Assembly (NCBI GenBank): GCA_963841045.1 | Contig: CAWJBD010000002.1 | Span: forward strand, 186,001-250,000 | Reading direction: 5' to 3' | DNA length: 64,000 nucleotides | Source of the DNA: Aalborgiella sp963841045 | GTDB taxonomy: Bacteria; Pseudomonadota; Gammaproteobacteria; Burkholderiales; Burkholderiaceae_C | Shown here: positions 15,269 through 24,222 of the stretch, in pieces | Layout of the letters: the number at the start of each line of letters is the position of its first letter | How positions within the stretch are numbered: the first letter of the stretch is position 1 | Translations under genes and position numbers: made by a program | The notes under the pieces: model-generated | Seen by the model: the letters and a program-made list of their open reading frames with translations, nothing else | What the model was told of the DNA's origin: nothing | The model's database searches: none

Positions 15269-17368
15269 ATGACGGCACATTACAAAGTTCACGGCACGGT
15301 TGCTGTGATTACCTTAGACAACCCGCCTGTGAACGGCTTGGGTTTCTCAACACGGGTGGCTATTACCGATGGCTTGGCCAAGGCACAAGCCGATGCGGCT
15401 GTCAAAGCCATTGTTATCACTGGCGCAGGCAAAGCGTTTTCAGGTGGCGCCGACATCAAAGAATTTGGTAGCCCCAAAGCCATTCAAGAGCCCAATTTAT
15501 TGAGTGTCATTTTGGCAATCGAAAATTCCAGCAAGCCAGTCGTGGCTGCGGTACACACTGTCACCATGGGCGGTGGTTTGGAATTGGCATTGGGTTGTCA
15601 TTACCGCATTGCTGCCCCTGGTTGCAATGTCGCCTTGCCAGAAGTGAAATTGGGCTTGATTCCAGGCGCTGGCGGCACGCAGCGTTTACCGCGCGTATTG
15701 GGTGTTGAAGCTGCGCTCAACATGATTGTGAGCGGTGAACCTGTTAAGAGTGAAATGCTGGCGCAATTGCCCGGCCAGAAGTTATTTGACAAATTGTCAG
15801 CATCTGTAGACAGCTTGCAAGCCGAAGCGATCGCGTTGGCAGAATCCGTTGCCGACACACGCCCATTGCCGTTGGTACGCAACATGCCTTGCAAACACCC
15901 GCTGGGCGATGCCTATTTTGGCTTTGCTGGCAACATGGTCAAAGGCATGGCCAAAAATTACCCAGCACCCATGAAGTGTGTGGAAGCGGTTCGCAATGCC
16001 ACACAAATGAAATTTGATGTAGGCATGGCCGCTGAATTGGCCATCTTTAAAAACCTGATGTTCACGCCAGAAAGCAAATCGTTGCGGCATTTGTTCATGG
16101 CTGATAGAGCGGCTTCTAAAATTCCTGATGTTCCAGCTGATACACCGTTGCGTGCGGTAAATTCTGTTGCCATCATTGGCGCAGGCACCATGGGTGGCGG
16201 TATCGCCATGAATTTCTTGAATGCGGGTATCCCCGTCAAAATGCTGGAGATGAAACAAGAAGCTTTGGACAAAGGCTTGGGCATCATCCGCAAAAATTAC
16301 GAAGCGCAAGTTAAAAAAGGCAAGCTCAAACAAGATAAGTATGAGCAACGCATGGCTTTGCTCAGCACCACTTTGGCATATGCCGATTTGAAAGATGCCG
16401 ACTTGGTGATTGAAGCTGTATTTGAAGAAATGGGTGTGAAAGAAGCCGTCTTCAAATCCTTAGATGGCGTGATGAAAGCGGGCGCAATTTTGGCCAGCAA
16501 CACGTCCACACTTGATTTGAACAAAATCGCCAGTTTCACCAAACGCCCACAAGATGTGATCGGCATGCATTTCTTCAGTCCTGCGAATGTCATGAAACTC
16601 TTGGAAGTGGTGCGCGGTGAAAAAACCGCCAAAGATGTGCTGGCAACTGTGATGGCATTGGGCAAGAAAATCAAGAAGACCGCTGTGGTTTCAGGTGTGT
16701 GCGATGGCTTTATCGGCAACCGCATGATTGAGCAATATGGTCGTCAAGCAGGCTTCCTATTAGATGAAGGCTGCACCCCAGCGCAAGTGGACAAAGCCAT
16801 TGAATCTTTCGGTTTTGCCATGGGGCCTTTCCGCATGGGCGATTTGGCAGGCAACGACATTGGTTGGGCCATTCGCAAGCGTCGCTATGTTGAAAAGCCA
16901 AATATGAAATACAGCAAAACAGCTGATTTGTTGTGTGAAAAGGGTCGCTTTGGACAAAAAACAGGCGCAGGCTGGTACGACTATGTAGCAGGCAAGCGTG
17001 ATGCGATACCGAATAAGGAGGTTGAAGCGATGGTCGAAGCACATCGTCAATCTTTGGGTATCACACCACGCAAAATTTCAAATGAAGAAATCGTGCAACG
17101 TTTGGTTTACTCATTGGTGAACGAAGCAGCACACATCTTGCAAGAAGGTATTGCCAACAAAGCCAGCGATATCGATATGGTTTACATCATGGGTTACGGC
17201 TTCCCTCCCTACCGCGGTGGACCCATGAATTACGCTGATGAAGTGGGCTTGTTCAATGTGGTGCAAAGCATGAAACGGTTTGCACAAAACCCATTAGACG
17301 ATGCCGCATTTTGGGAACCCGCACCCTTGTTGGCCAAATTGGTGGCTGAAGGTAAAACATTCAACTAA
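15269..17368 (+). CDS. fadB: Bifunctional enoyl-CoA hydratase / 3-hydroxyacyl-CoA dehydrogenase
   Basis: Carries out the hydration and NAD-dependent oxidation steps of beta-oxidation. Of its 699 residues, about 1-190 form a crotonase domain with GAGKAFSGGADIKEFG (oxyanion hole), GGGLELALGCHYRIA and the second catalytic glutamate in LPEVKLGLIPGAGGTQR. The dehydrogenase begins near residue 295 with the Rossmann motif IIGAGTMGGGIA and has HFFSPANVMKLLEVV with the catalytic histidine, then two C-terminal dehydrogenase domains (NRMIEQYGR, GYGFPPYRGGP). TTAGGAG precedes the ATG. It is the first gene of the operon downstream of the 15214 palindrome and is followed by its thiolase partner. FadJ or PaaH-like naming would also be reasonable. 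Confidence 0.92.
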   Translation: MTAHYKVHGTVAVITLDNPPVNGLGFSTRVAITDGLAKAQADAAVKAIVITGAGKAFSGGADIKEFGSPKAIQEPNLLSVILAIENSSKPVVAAVHTVTMGGGLELALGCHYRIAAPGCNVALPEVKLGLIPGAGGTQRLPRVLGVEAALNMIVSGEPVKSEMLAQLPGQKLFDKLSASVDSLQAEAIALAESVADTRPLPLVRNMPCKHPLGDAYFGFAGNMVKGMAKNYPAPMKCVEAVRNATQMKFDVGMAAELAIFKNLMFTPESKSLRHLFMADRAASKIPDVPADTPLRAVNSVAIIGAGTMGGGIAMNFLNAGIPVKMLEMKQEALDKGLGIIRKNYEAQVKKGKLKQDKYEQRMALLSTTLAYADLKDADLVIEAVFEEMGVKEAVFKSLDGVMKAGAILASNTSTLDLNKIASFTKRPQDVIGMHFFSPANVMKLLEVVRGEKTAKDVLATVMALGKKIKKTAVVSGVCDGFIGNRMIEQYGRQAGFLLDEGCTPAQVDKAIESFGFAMGPFRMGDLAGNDIGWAIRKRRYVEKPNMKYSKTADLLCEKGRFGQKTGAGWYDYVAGKRDAIPNKEVEAMVEAHRQSLGITPRKISNEEIVQRLVYSLVNEAAHILQEGIANKASDIDMVYIMGYGFPPYRGGPMNYADEVGLFNVVQSMKRFAQNPLDDAAFWEPAPLLAKLVAEGKTFN

Positions 17369-17405
17369 GTACCGCAAGTAACAACCGTACATTAAGGAAA
17401 AGATC

Positions 17406-18581
17406 ATGACATCAGCAGTAATTGTTTCGACCGCACGCACACCTTTGGCCAAGAGTTGGAAAGGTGCATTCAATATGACGCATGGCGCAACTTTGGGCGG
17501 TCACGCCATTGAACACGCCGTCAAACGCGCCGGCATTGAAGCCGGTGAAGTCGAAGACGTGATCATGGGCTGTGCCAACCCTGAAGGGGCGACAGGCTGG
17601 AACATTGCGCGTCAGGCAGCCTTGCGTGCAGGATTGCCAGACAGCGTGTCTGCCGTGACAGTGAACCGTTTTTGTTCATCCGGCCTGCAAACCATCGCCA
17701 TGGCTGCACAGCGCATCATTGCTGGCGAAGGCGATATCTTTGTCGCAGGTGGCGTAGAAAGCATTTCTTGTGTGCAGCAGGAAATGAACATGCACATGTT
17801 TCAAGATCCATGGCTTGTGAAAAACAAACCCACGATTTACTGGAACATGATGCAAACCGCAGAAAACGTGGCCAAACGCTACAACTTCCCAAAAGAACGC
17901 ATGGATCAATGGGGAGCAGCCAGTCAGCAAAAGGCCTGTGCAGCCCATGAAAAGGGGCTTTTCAATGACGAAATTGCACCGATCACTGTGAAGATGGGCG
18001 TGGCCGATAAGGTGATGGGTTTGATGACCAAGGAAGTGACCGTGAGCGTGGACGAAGGCATGCGTGCTGGTACGACTTACGAAAGCATCAAAGACATTCG
18101 CACAGTGGTACCCGGTGGTGTCATCACTGCAGGCAACGCCAGCCAATTTTCCGACGGCGCAGGTGCTTGTGTGGTCATGGATGAAAAGCTCGCTGAAAAG
18201 CGTGGCATGAAGCCATTGGGCCGATTCCTCGGTTTTGCGGTGGCAGGCTGTGACCCAGACGAGATGGGCATTGGTCCTGTCTTTGCTGTACCCAAAGTGC
18301 TGAAGCGCTTGGGTCTCACCGTGCAAGACATTGACCTGTGGGAACTGAACGAAGCCTTTGCGGTGCAGGTTTTGTACTCTGCTGACAAATTGGGCATTCC
18401 GCTTGATCGTTTGAATGTGAATGGTGGCGCTATCGCCATTGGTCATCCTTACGGCATGAGCGGCCAACGGTTGACAGGTCATGCTTTGATTGAAGGCAAA
18501 CGCCGTGGCGCTAAACGTGTCTGCATCACCATGTGCATTGGTGGTGGCATGGGTGCGGCTGGGGTGTTTGAAGTTCTGTAA
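17406..18581 (+). CDS. fadA: Acetyl-CoA acyltransferase (3-ketoacyl-CoA thiolase)
   Basis: Releases acetyl-CoA from 3-ketoacyl-CoA in the last step of beta-oxidation. It is 391 residues, the normal thiolase length. The nucleophile is C90 in NRFCSSGLQ; the histidine is in the GGAIAIGHPYGMSG loop and the second cysteine in CITMCIGGGMGAAG. It lies 37 bp downstream of fadB with AAGGAAAAG before the ATG and 15 bp upstream of the acyl-CoA dehydrogenase, so the three core steps are co-transcribed. Confidence 0.93.
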   Translation: MTSAVIVSTARTPLAKSWKGAFNMTHGATLGGHAIEHAVKRAGIEAGEVEDVIMGCANPEGATGWNIARQAALRAGLPDSVSAVTVNRFCSSGLQTIAMAAQRIIAGEGDIFVAGGVESISCVQQEMNMHMFQDPWLVKNKPTIYWNMMQTAENVAKRYNFPKERMDQWGAASQQKACAAHEKGLFNDEIAPITVKMGVADKVMGLMTKEVTVSVDEGMRAGTTYESIKDIRTVVPGGVITAGNASQFSDGAGACVVMDEKLAEKRGMKPLGRFLGFAVAGCDPDEMGIGPVFAVPKVLKRLGLTVQDIDLWELNEAFAVQVLYSADKLGIPLDRLNVNGGAIAIGHPYGMSGQRLTGHALIEGKRRGAKRVCITMCIGGGMGAAGVFEVL

Positions 18582-18596
18582 TCAGAGCGCTTCAAG

Positions 18597-20429
18597 ATGC
18601 GACTCAGACAGACCATTGATCATTTGTTGTATCAATGGCTAGGGGTTGAAACATTGAATCAACGCGAGCGGTTCAGCGACCACTCGCGTGAAACATTTGA
18701 TGCGGTGCTGGATACGTGCGAACGCATTGCACGTGAAAAATATGCACCGTTTAATCGCATTGTCGATACACAAGAACCGCAATTCGATGGCGAAAAAGTC
18801 ATCTTGCCGCAGGCCACACACGATGCGCATGCGGCGTATGTTGAGTCGGGCATGTTGAGCGCTGCGCAGGACTATGAATTGAACGGCATGCAATTGCCCT
18901 ACGTGGTTGAAGCGGCTGCCAATGCGTTTTTTGCTTGCGCCTCAGTCAGTATTGGTTCACACATGTTGACAGCTGGCAATGCCGGCTTGCTATTGGTGCA
19001 TGGCACCGATAAACAAAAAGAGGTCTTTGCCAATAACGAGTTTTCCGGTCGTTGGGCCGGTACCATGTGTTTGAGTGAGCCGCAAGCAGGTTCAAGCCTT
19101 TCCGATATCACCACACGCGCCACTCCCGACATTGATACCGATACCAACAGCACATTCGGTGATTGGCAAAATGATGCATTGGGTCCACGCTACCGCCTCA
19201 AAGGCAACAAGATGTGGATTTCATCGGGTGACCATGAGTTGACCGAGAACATCGTTCATTTGGTGCTGGCCAAAATCCCAGATGAATCTGGCAAACTGAT
19301 ACCTGGCACACGCGGCATTTCATTGTTCATCGTTCCGAAAAAAATGGTGGATACCAATGCGCAATTAACAGGAGAACGCAACGACGTAGCATTGGCCGGT
19401 TTGAATCACAAACTGGGCTGGCGTGGCACCACCAATACATTGTTGAATTTTGGCGAAGGTAAATTCAAACCGGGTGGTCAAAGTGGCGCAGTGGGCTATT
19501 TGGTGGGTAAGCCAGGTGAGGGCTTGCGTTGCATGTTCCACATGATGAACAAAGCGCGCATTGGTGTGGGCACTGCCGCCACCATGTTGGGCTTGGCAGG
19601 CTACTATGCATCGCTGGACTATGCGCAAAACCGTCCACAAGGACGATTGCTGGGCGCTGGTGGTAAAGATGCTGCACAACCCCAAGTGCGCATCATTGAA
19701 CATGCCGATGTGAAACGCATGCTGCTGGCGCAAAAATCGTATTGCGAAGGCGCATTGGCTCTGGAGTTGTATTGCGCCCGTTTGGTTGATGAAGAAATGA
19801 CGGGAGATGCGAGTAGCGCAGAAGAAGCCCGTTTGCTGTTAGAAGTGTTGATGCCCATTGCCAAGAGCTGGCCGAGTGAATGGTGTTTAGAAGCCAACAG
19901 CTTGGCGATACAAATTCATGGTGGCTACGGTTACACCCGCGACTTTCCAGTTGAGCAATATTGGCGCGATAACCGCTTGAACATGATTCATGAAGGCACA
20001 CATGGCATTCAAGCGGCTGATTTGTTAGGGCGCAAAGTTTTGATGGAAGGCGGCAAAGCTTGGCAATTGTTGCGCGCACGCATGCAGACTAGCAGCAAAC
20101 AAGCAGCAAAACACGAAGCGCTGAAAACCTTTGCGATTGACTTGGATCAGGCGATTGATGCCGTACAGAAGGCCACACACGCTGCTTGGGCCAATGGCAA
20201 TCCACAAGAAGCATTGGCTAACGCGGTGCCCTATATGCAAGCATTTGGGCACATGGTATTGGCATGGATTTGGTTGGATATCGCTACAAATAATATAGCA
20301 ATAAAGGCAGTAAATACGCCGGCTACAGCCTATTTTTATCATTATGAGTTGCCAAAGATAGGCGCATGGCTGAAGGTGGTGCAAGAGCGTGATATGACTT
20401 GCGCTTTGATGCGCGAAGAAGATTATTAA
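18597..20429 (+). CDS. Acyl-CoA dehydrogenase with C-terminal extension, carrying an in-frame repeat
   Basis: FAD enzyme for the first step of beta-oxidation, 610 residues, of the long AcdH-like class. Motifs are MCLSEPQAGSSLSDI (FAD and substrate binding), GNKMWISSGDHE, and near the C-terminal third IQIHGGYGYTRDFPVEQYWRD with the catalytic glutamate in MIHEGTHGIQ. A further helical domain of about 130 residues follows. Residues about 562-580 (IATNNIAIKAVNTPATAYF) are translated from a reverse-orientation copy of the interspersed repeat, placed just before the conserved ELPKIGAWL. The reading frame is intact, so the insert is probably tolerated in a loop. Confidence 0.92.
   Translation: MRLRQTIDHLLYQWLGVETLNQRERFSDHSRETFDAVLDTCERIAREKYAPFNRIVDTQEPQFDGEKVILPQATHDAHAAYVESGMLSAAQDYELNGMQLPYVVEAAANAFFACASVSIGSHMLTAGNAGLLLVHGTDKQKEVFANNEFSGRWAGTMCLSEPQAGSSLSDITTRATPDIDTDTNSTFGDWQNDALGPRYRLKGNKMWISSGDHELTENIVHLVLAKIPDESGKLIPGTRGISLFIVPKKMVDTNAQLTGERNDVALAGLNHKLGWRGTTNTLLNFGEGKFKPGGQSGAVGYLVGKPGEGLRCMFHMMNKARIGVGTAATMLGLAGYYASLDYAQNRPQGRLLGAGGKDAAQPQVRIIEHADVKRMLLAQKSYCEGALALELYCARLVDEEMTGDASSAEEARLLLEVLMPIAKSWPSEWCLEANSLAIQIHGGYGYTRDFPVEQYWRDNRLNMIHEGTHGIQAADLLGRKVLMEGGKAWQLLRARMQTSSKQAAKHEALKTFAIDLDQAIDAVQKATHAAWANGNPQEALANAVPYMQAFGHMVLAWIWLDIATNNIAIKAVNTPATAYFYHYELPKIGAWLKVVQERDMTCALMREEDY
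20283..20340 (-). repeat. Interspersed repeat copy 4 (inside the acyl-CoA dehydrogenase gene)
   Basis: The core is at 20283-20330 with GCTAC, 7 nt, ATAGC, 6 nt, GGCA, 8 nt, GCCGGCTACAGCC reading along the plus strand. This is the reverse orientation relative to the copies in mutL and dapF. It keeps the frame open and encodes ATNNIAIKAVNTPATAYF. Confidence 0.9.
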
Positions 20430-20453
20430 TTTCAAATAATACAAGGAGAAAAA

Positions 20454-21245
20454 ATGTCCCGTACCGTACAACAATTATTTGATCTCAAAGGCAAAACCGC
20501 ATTGGTCACTGGTGGCTCGCGTGGTTTGGGTTTGCAAATGGCGCATGCGCTGGGTGAAGCCGGTGCCAAAATCATTGTCAGCTCGCGCAAAGCAGAAGAT
20601 TTGGTGCAAGCCGTTGCTGAATTGAAAAGCGCAGGCATTGATGCCGACTATATTGCGGCCGATTGCAGCAAAGAAACCGACATTCGTGCCTTGGCTGATG
20701 AAACCCTCAAGCGCTTGGGGCGTGTCGATATTTTGGTGAACAACGCTGGTGCTTCTTGGGGTGCAGCAGCTGAAGATCACCCGGTTGAGGCGTGGGATAA
20801 AGTGATGAACTTGAATGTTCGGGGTTACTTTATTTTGAGCCAACACATCGCCAAAGCCAGCATGATTCCCAACAAATCTGGGCGCATTATCAACATCGCA
20901 TCCATCGCTGGGCTGAACGGCAACCCGCTGGGTATGCAAACTATTGCTTACAACACGTCCAAAGGTGCTGTGGTGAACTTCACCCGCACGCTAGGTGCCG
21001 AATGGGGTCGTTACAACATCACCGTCAACGCCATTTGCCCTGGCTTTTTCCCAAGCAAAATGACCAAAGGTTTGATGGAGAAATTAGGCGAAGACAAACT
21101 CATTGGTGGCGCACCCTTGCAACGCCTCGGTGACGATGAGGATTTGAAAGGCATCACCCTTTTGTATGCGTCAGATGCTGGCAAACACATCACAGGCCAA
21201 TGGATGGCTGTGGATGGCGGCGTGTCAGTTGTGACTGGCGGATAA
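20454..21245 (+). CDS. SDR family oxidoreductase
   Basis: NAD(P)-dependent short-chain dehydrogenase, 263 residues, classical type. The cofactor motif TGGSRGLG is at about residues 20-27, NNAGAS at about 92-97, and the active-site YNTSK at about 164-168 after the catalytic serine in NIASIAGL. The C-terminus has the CPGFFPSKMT and ITGQWMAVDGG blocks seen in 3-oxoacyl- and 3-hydroxyacyl-reductases. AAGGAG precedes the ATG. It is the fourth gene of the operon and probably acts on a hydroxyacyl or ketoacyl intermediate. Confidence 0.85.
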   Translation: MSRTVQQLFDLKGKTALVTGGSRGLGLQMAHALGEAGAKIIVSSRKAEDLVQAVAELKSAGIDADYIAADCSKETDIRALADETLKRLGRVDILVNNAGASWGAAAEDHPVEAWDKVMNLNVRGYFILSQHIAKASMIPNKSGRIINIASIAGLNGNPLGMQTIAYNTSKGAVVNFTRTLGAEWGRYNITVNAICPGFFPSKMTKGLMEKLGEDKLIGGAPLQRLGDDEDLKGITLLYASDAGKHITGQWMAVDGGVSVVTGG

Positions 21246-21274
21246 ATTCAATTTAACTTTTTTGTGAGAACACT

Positions 21275-22291
21275 ATGCCTATCAATCAGCAAATCCTTTT
21301 AGACAATCGCCCTAAAGAAGAGGCCACAGTCAGCAATTTCAAACTGGTCAGCAGTGAGACACCCGCATTGAAAGATGGCGAAGTCTTGGTTAAACACCAT
21401 TACCTGAGCCTTGACCCCTATATGCGTGGTCGCATGAACGACAGCAAAAGCTACACCGCAGCGCAAGCTTTGGGTGAAGTGATGGGTGGTGGCACCGTGG
21501 GTGAAATTGCCGAAAGTAAAAACCCTAAATTCGCAGTTGGCGACAAAGTGGTTGGCATGGGTGGATGGCAGCAATACAGCGTGGTTGACGGTAACGCGCC
21601 GGGCATGCTGCGCAAAGTTGAGACCCAACATATTCCGCTGTCAGCGTACCTGGGTTCTGTGGGCATGCCGGGCGTTACCGCTTGGTACGGTTTGATGAAA
21701 ATTTGTGAGCCTAAAGCTGGGCAAACCATTGCTGTCAGCGCAGCCAGCGGTGCGGTGGGCAGTGTGGTGGGTCAATTGGCAAAAGCCAAAGGTTGCCGCG
21801 TGATTGGTTTTGCAGGCGGTGCGGACAAATGCAAATACGTGGTGGATGAATTGGGCTTTGATGCCTGTATTGATTACAAAGCCTATCCCGACAGCAAATC
21901 ACTCTACAAAGCCTTGAAAGATGTGACACCAGACGGCATTGACGGCTACTTTGAAAACGTCGGCGGTGTGATTTTGGATGTGGTGTTGAGCCGCATGAAC
22001 GCCTTTGGCCGCATTGCTTTGTGCGGCATGATTGCCGGCTACAACGGCGCACCTGTACCCATCACACAACCCCAATTGTTGTTGGTGAATCGCATCACAT
22101 TGCGCGGCTTCATTGTTTCAGAGCACATGGAAGTTTGGCCAGAAGCATTGAAAGAATTGGGCACCATGGTGGCAATGGGTAAATTGAAATTCAAAGAATC
22201 GGTGGCACAAGGCATTGCAGCTGCGCCTGAAGCTTTCATTGGTTTGTTATCAGGTAAAAACTTTGGCAAGCAATTGGTGAAATTGAACTGA
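21275..22291 (+). CDS. NADP-dependent oxidoreductase (MDR, leukotriene B4/CurA-like)
   Basis: Medium-chain reductase of the zinc-free prostaglandin/CurA-like group, 338 residues. It shows LSLDPYMRGRMND, the nucleotide-binding VSAASGAVGSVVGQLAKAKG and FENVGG. Relatives reduce alpha,beta-unsaturated carbonyls with NADPH. Being fifth in the fatty-acid operon suggests it reduces enoyl or enone by-products; the exact substrate is not evident. The spacing to the genes on both sides is short. Confidence 0.87.
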   Translation: MPINQQILLDNRPKEEATVSNFKLVSSETPALKDGEVLVKHHYLSLDPYMRGRMNDSKSYTAAQALGEVMGGGTVGEIAESKNPKFAVGDKVVGMGGWQQYSVVDGNAPGMLRKVETQHIPLSAYLGSVGMPGVTAWYGLMKICEPKAGQTIAVSAASGAVGSVVGQLAKAKGCRVIGFAGGADKCKYVVDELGFDACIDYKAYPDSKSLYKALKDVTPDGIDGYFENVGGVILDVVLSRMNAFGRIALCGMIAGYNGAPVPITQPQLLLVNRITLRGFIVSEHMEVWPEALKELGTMVAMGKLKFKESVAQGIAAAPEAFIGLLSGKNFGKQLVKLN

Positions 22292-22312
22292 GAATTGTTA
22301 CAACGGATTCTT

Positions 22313-23257
22313 ATGCCAGACATCATCCTGCACCACTACACCACTTCACCGTTTGCGGAGAAAATCCGCGCGATCTTGGGCTATAAGAATTTGGCTTGGA
22401 AATCGGTCTATCAGCCGATGATCATGCCCAAGCCCGATTTGCAGTCCTTGACGGGTGGCTACAGGCGTATTCCCGTTTTGCAAATCGGCAACCAAATTGT
22501 GTGCGACACCATGCTGATTTGCGATGTGCTAGAGCATCTGAGCCCAGAAAAAACGCTCTACCCACAAGGTCAGAATGGCTTGGCGCGCACGGTGGCGCAG
22601 TGGGCAGATCAGCAATTGTTTCCGGTCGCCATGGCGTTTAACTTTCAGCCCGCCGGGGCTGCGCATGTTTTCAAAGATCAGCCACCGGAAAATCTCAAAG
22701 CCTTCGTGGCTGATCGTCAGGCCATGCGAGGCGGCGCACCACGTATGCATTTTGCAGATGCAGCAGCCAGCTACAAAAGCTATCTGCGCCGTATTTCCAA
22801 TATGCTAGATGGGCAGAATTTTTTGCTCGGCAGAGCACCCAGCGTGGCGGATTTTGCGGTTTATCACCCACTGTGGTTCACGCGAAATATCGTGCCGCCT
22901 TTGGCCAGTGTGCTTGATGCCACACCGAATATCTTGGCTTGGATGGATCGCATGGCAGCGTTTGGACATGGACAGGTCAGCAAGTCAAATGCTACTGAAT
23001 CCATAGCGCTTTGCGCAGAATCTGTGCCGGCTAGCAGCCTATTTGGCACTGATAACACATTCCAAGATGAGCACGGTATTGCGCTTGGTAGCCAAGTCAC
23101 CATCACCGCGGATAGCTTTGGCCCAGAGCCCACAGTTGGCGAACTGGTAGCCGCCACGCGCACCCGCTACACCTTGCGCCGCATGGATGCACGCACGGGC
23201 GAAGTGTTTGTGCATTTCCCGCGCATTGGATTTATTTTGAAAAAGGTGGATGCATGA
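22313..23257 (+). CDS. Glutathione S-transferase family protein, with a degenerate repeat copy
   Basis: A 314-residue protein with an N-terminal thioredoxin-like GST domain (HHYTTSPFAEKIRAILGYK, about 5-23, then the RIPVLQIGNQIVCDT block) and a helical C-terminal domain. The last part (HGIALGSQVTITADSFGPEP) is an extra domain typical of this Burkholderiales GST family. The start is ATG 22313; the open frame begins at a TTG 18 bp earlier. Residues about 227-244 (ATESIALCAESVPASSLF) come from a diverged repeat copy in the same frame as the one in the acyl-CoA dehydrogenase. It overlaps the next gene by four bases. Confidence 0.82.
   Translation: MPDIILHHYTTSPFAEKIRAILGYKNLAWKSVYQPMIMPKPDLQSLTGGYRRIPVLQIGNQIVCDTMLICDVLEHLSPEKTLYPQGQNGLARTVAQWADQQLFPVAMAFNFQPAGAAHVFKDQPPENLKAFVADRQAMRGGAPRMHFADAAASYKSYLRRISNMLDGQNFLLGRAPSVADFAVYHPLWFTRNIVPPLASVLDATPNILAWMDRMAAFGHGQVSKSNATESIALCAESVPASSLFGTDNTFQDEHGIALGSQVTITADSFGPEPTVGELVAATRTRYTLRRMDARTGEVFVHFPRIGFILKKVDA
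22991..23039 (-). repeat. Interspersed repeat copy 6 (diverged, inside the GST gene)
   Basis: GCTAC, 7 nt, ATAGC, 18 nt, GCCGGCTA, one extra G, CAGCCTATTT. The motif spacing equals that of the other copies up to the extra base, although the filler sequence has diverged. Similarity of the encoded peptide to ordinary GST sequence cannot be excluded. Confidence 0.65.
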
Positions 23258-24174
23258 TTTCAAATTTCAAAGGCAAGACGGCGGTACTGACCGGCGCAGG
23301 TTCAGGCTTCGGGTTGGAGTGCGCACGCATCGCGGCAAACTTGGGTATGAATGTGGTCATGGTCGACGTACAACAAGACGCGCTGGACAAAGCCAGTAGC
23401 GAAATTTCAGCCACAGCAGCAACCAATGGCGGGAAAGTGTTGTCGTTCAGACTGGACATTTCTAAAGTCGACGAAGTCGAAGCCATGGCGCAAAAAGTAT
23501 TTCAAACTTTGGGTGCACCGCATTTTGTTTTCAACAATGCAGGCGTGGGTGCGGGTGGCTTGATTTGGGAAACATCTGCCAAAGATTGGGATTGGGTTTT
23601 GGGCGTTAACCTCATGGGTGTGGTGCACGGCGTGCGTCTGTTCACGCCCATGATGCTGGATGCCGCCAAAAAAGACCCCGCCTACCAAGGCCACATCGTC
23701 AACACTGCCAGCATGGCAGGTTTGCTGAATGCACCCAATATGGGCGTGTACAACGTGAGCAAACACGCGGTGGTGAGTTTGACTGAAACGCTGTACCAAG
23801 ATTTGCGTTTGGTCACCGATCAAATCAGTGCATCGGTACTGTGTCCATTCTTTGTACCAACCGGCATTTCGCAAAGCCATCGCAACAAACCCAGCGACAT
23901 GCATGACAGCAACGGCAAACCAACCAAGAGCCAGCTCATCGGCCAAGCCATGAGCGACAAAGCGGTCAGCTCAGGCAAAATCAGCGCGGCCGAAGTGGCG
24001 CAAAAAGTGTTTGACGCCATCGCTGCAGACCAGTTTTACATCTACAGCCACCCCAAAGCTTTGGCCAGCGTGCAAACACGCATGGAAGACGTGGTCATGC
24101 TGCGCAACCCAACCGACCCCTTTGCGGGCAAGCCAGAAATTGGTGCGTCTTTGAAAGCGGCTTTGCGAACATGA
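23254..24174 (+). CDS. SDR family NAD(P)-dependent oxidoreductase
   Basis: Classical short-chain dehydrogenase, 306 residues. The cofactor motif TGAGSGFG is near residues 13-20, NNAGVGAGG near 92, the catalytic serine in NTASMAG, and YNVSK at the active site. The C-terminal region is longer than in most classical SDRs, with a helical tail (SHPKALASVQTRMEDV). The ATG overlaps the GST stop (ATGA), so it is the last gene of the operon that starts at fadB. The substrate is unknown. Confidence 0.85.
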   Translation: MISNFKGKTAVLTGAGSGFGLECARIAANLGMNVVMVDVQQDALDKASSEISATAATNGGKVLSFRLDISKVDEVEAMAQKVFQTLGAPHFVFNNAGVGAGGLIWETSAKDWDWVLGVNLMGVVHGVRLFTPMMLDAAKKDPAYQGHIVNTASMAGLLNAPNMGVYNVSKHAVVSLTETLYQDLRLVTDQISASVLCPFFVPTGISQSHRNKPSDMHDSNGKPTKSQLIGQAMSDKAVSSGKISAAEVAQKVFDAIAADQFYIYSHPKALASVQTRMEDVVMLRNPTDPFAGKPEIGASLKAALRT

Positions 24175-24222
24175 CATTTGAGAGTTGAGGTGTGAATTGT
24201 CATTGCGCACTAAAATAGTTGC

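Noticed and set aside
17676..18482. Long open frame on the minus strand opposite the thiolase gene (and others opposite dapF at 38348-39076 and uvrA at 35235-35963)
   Set aside because: They lie wholly antisense to well-conserved genes, show no homology or signal, and are rich in His/Cys as expected of shadow frames.
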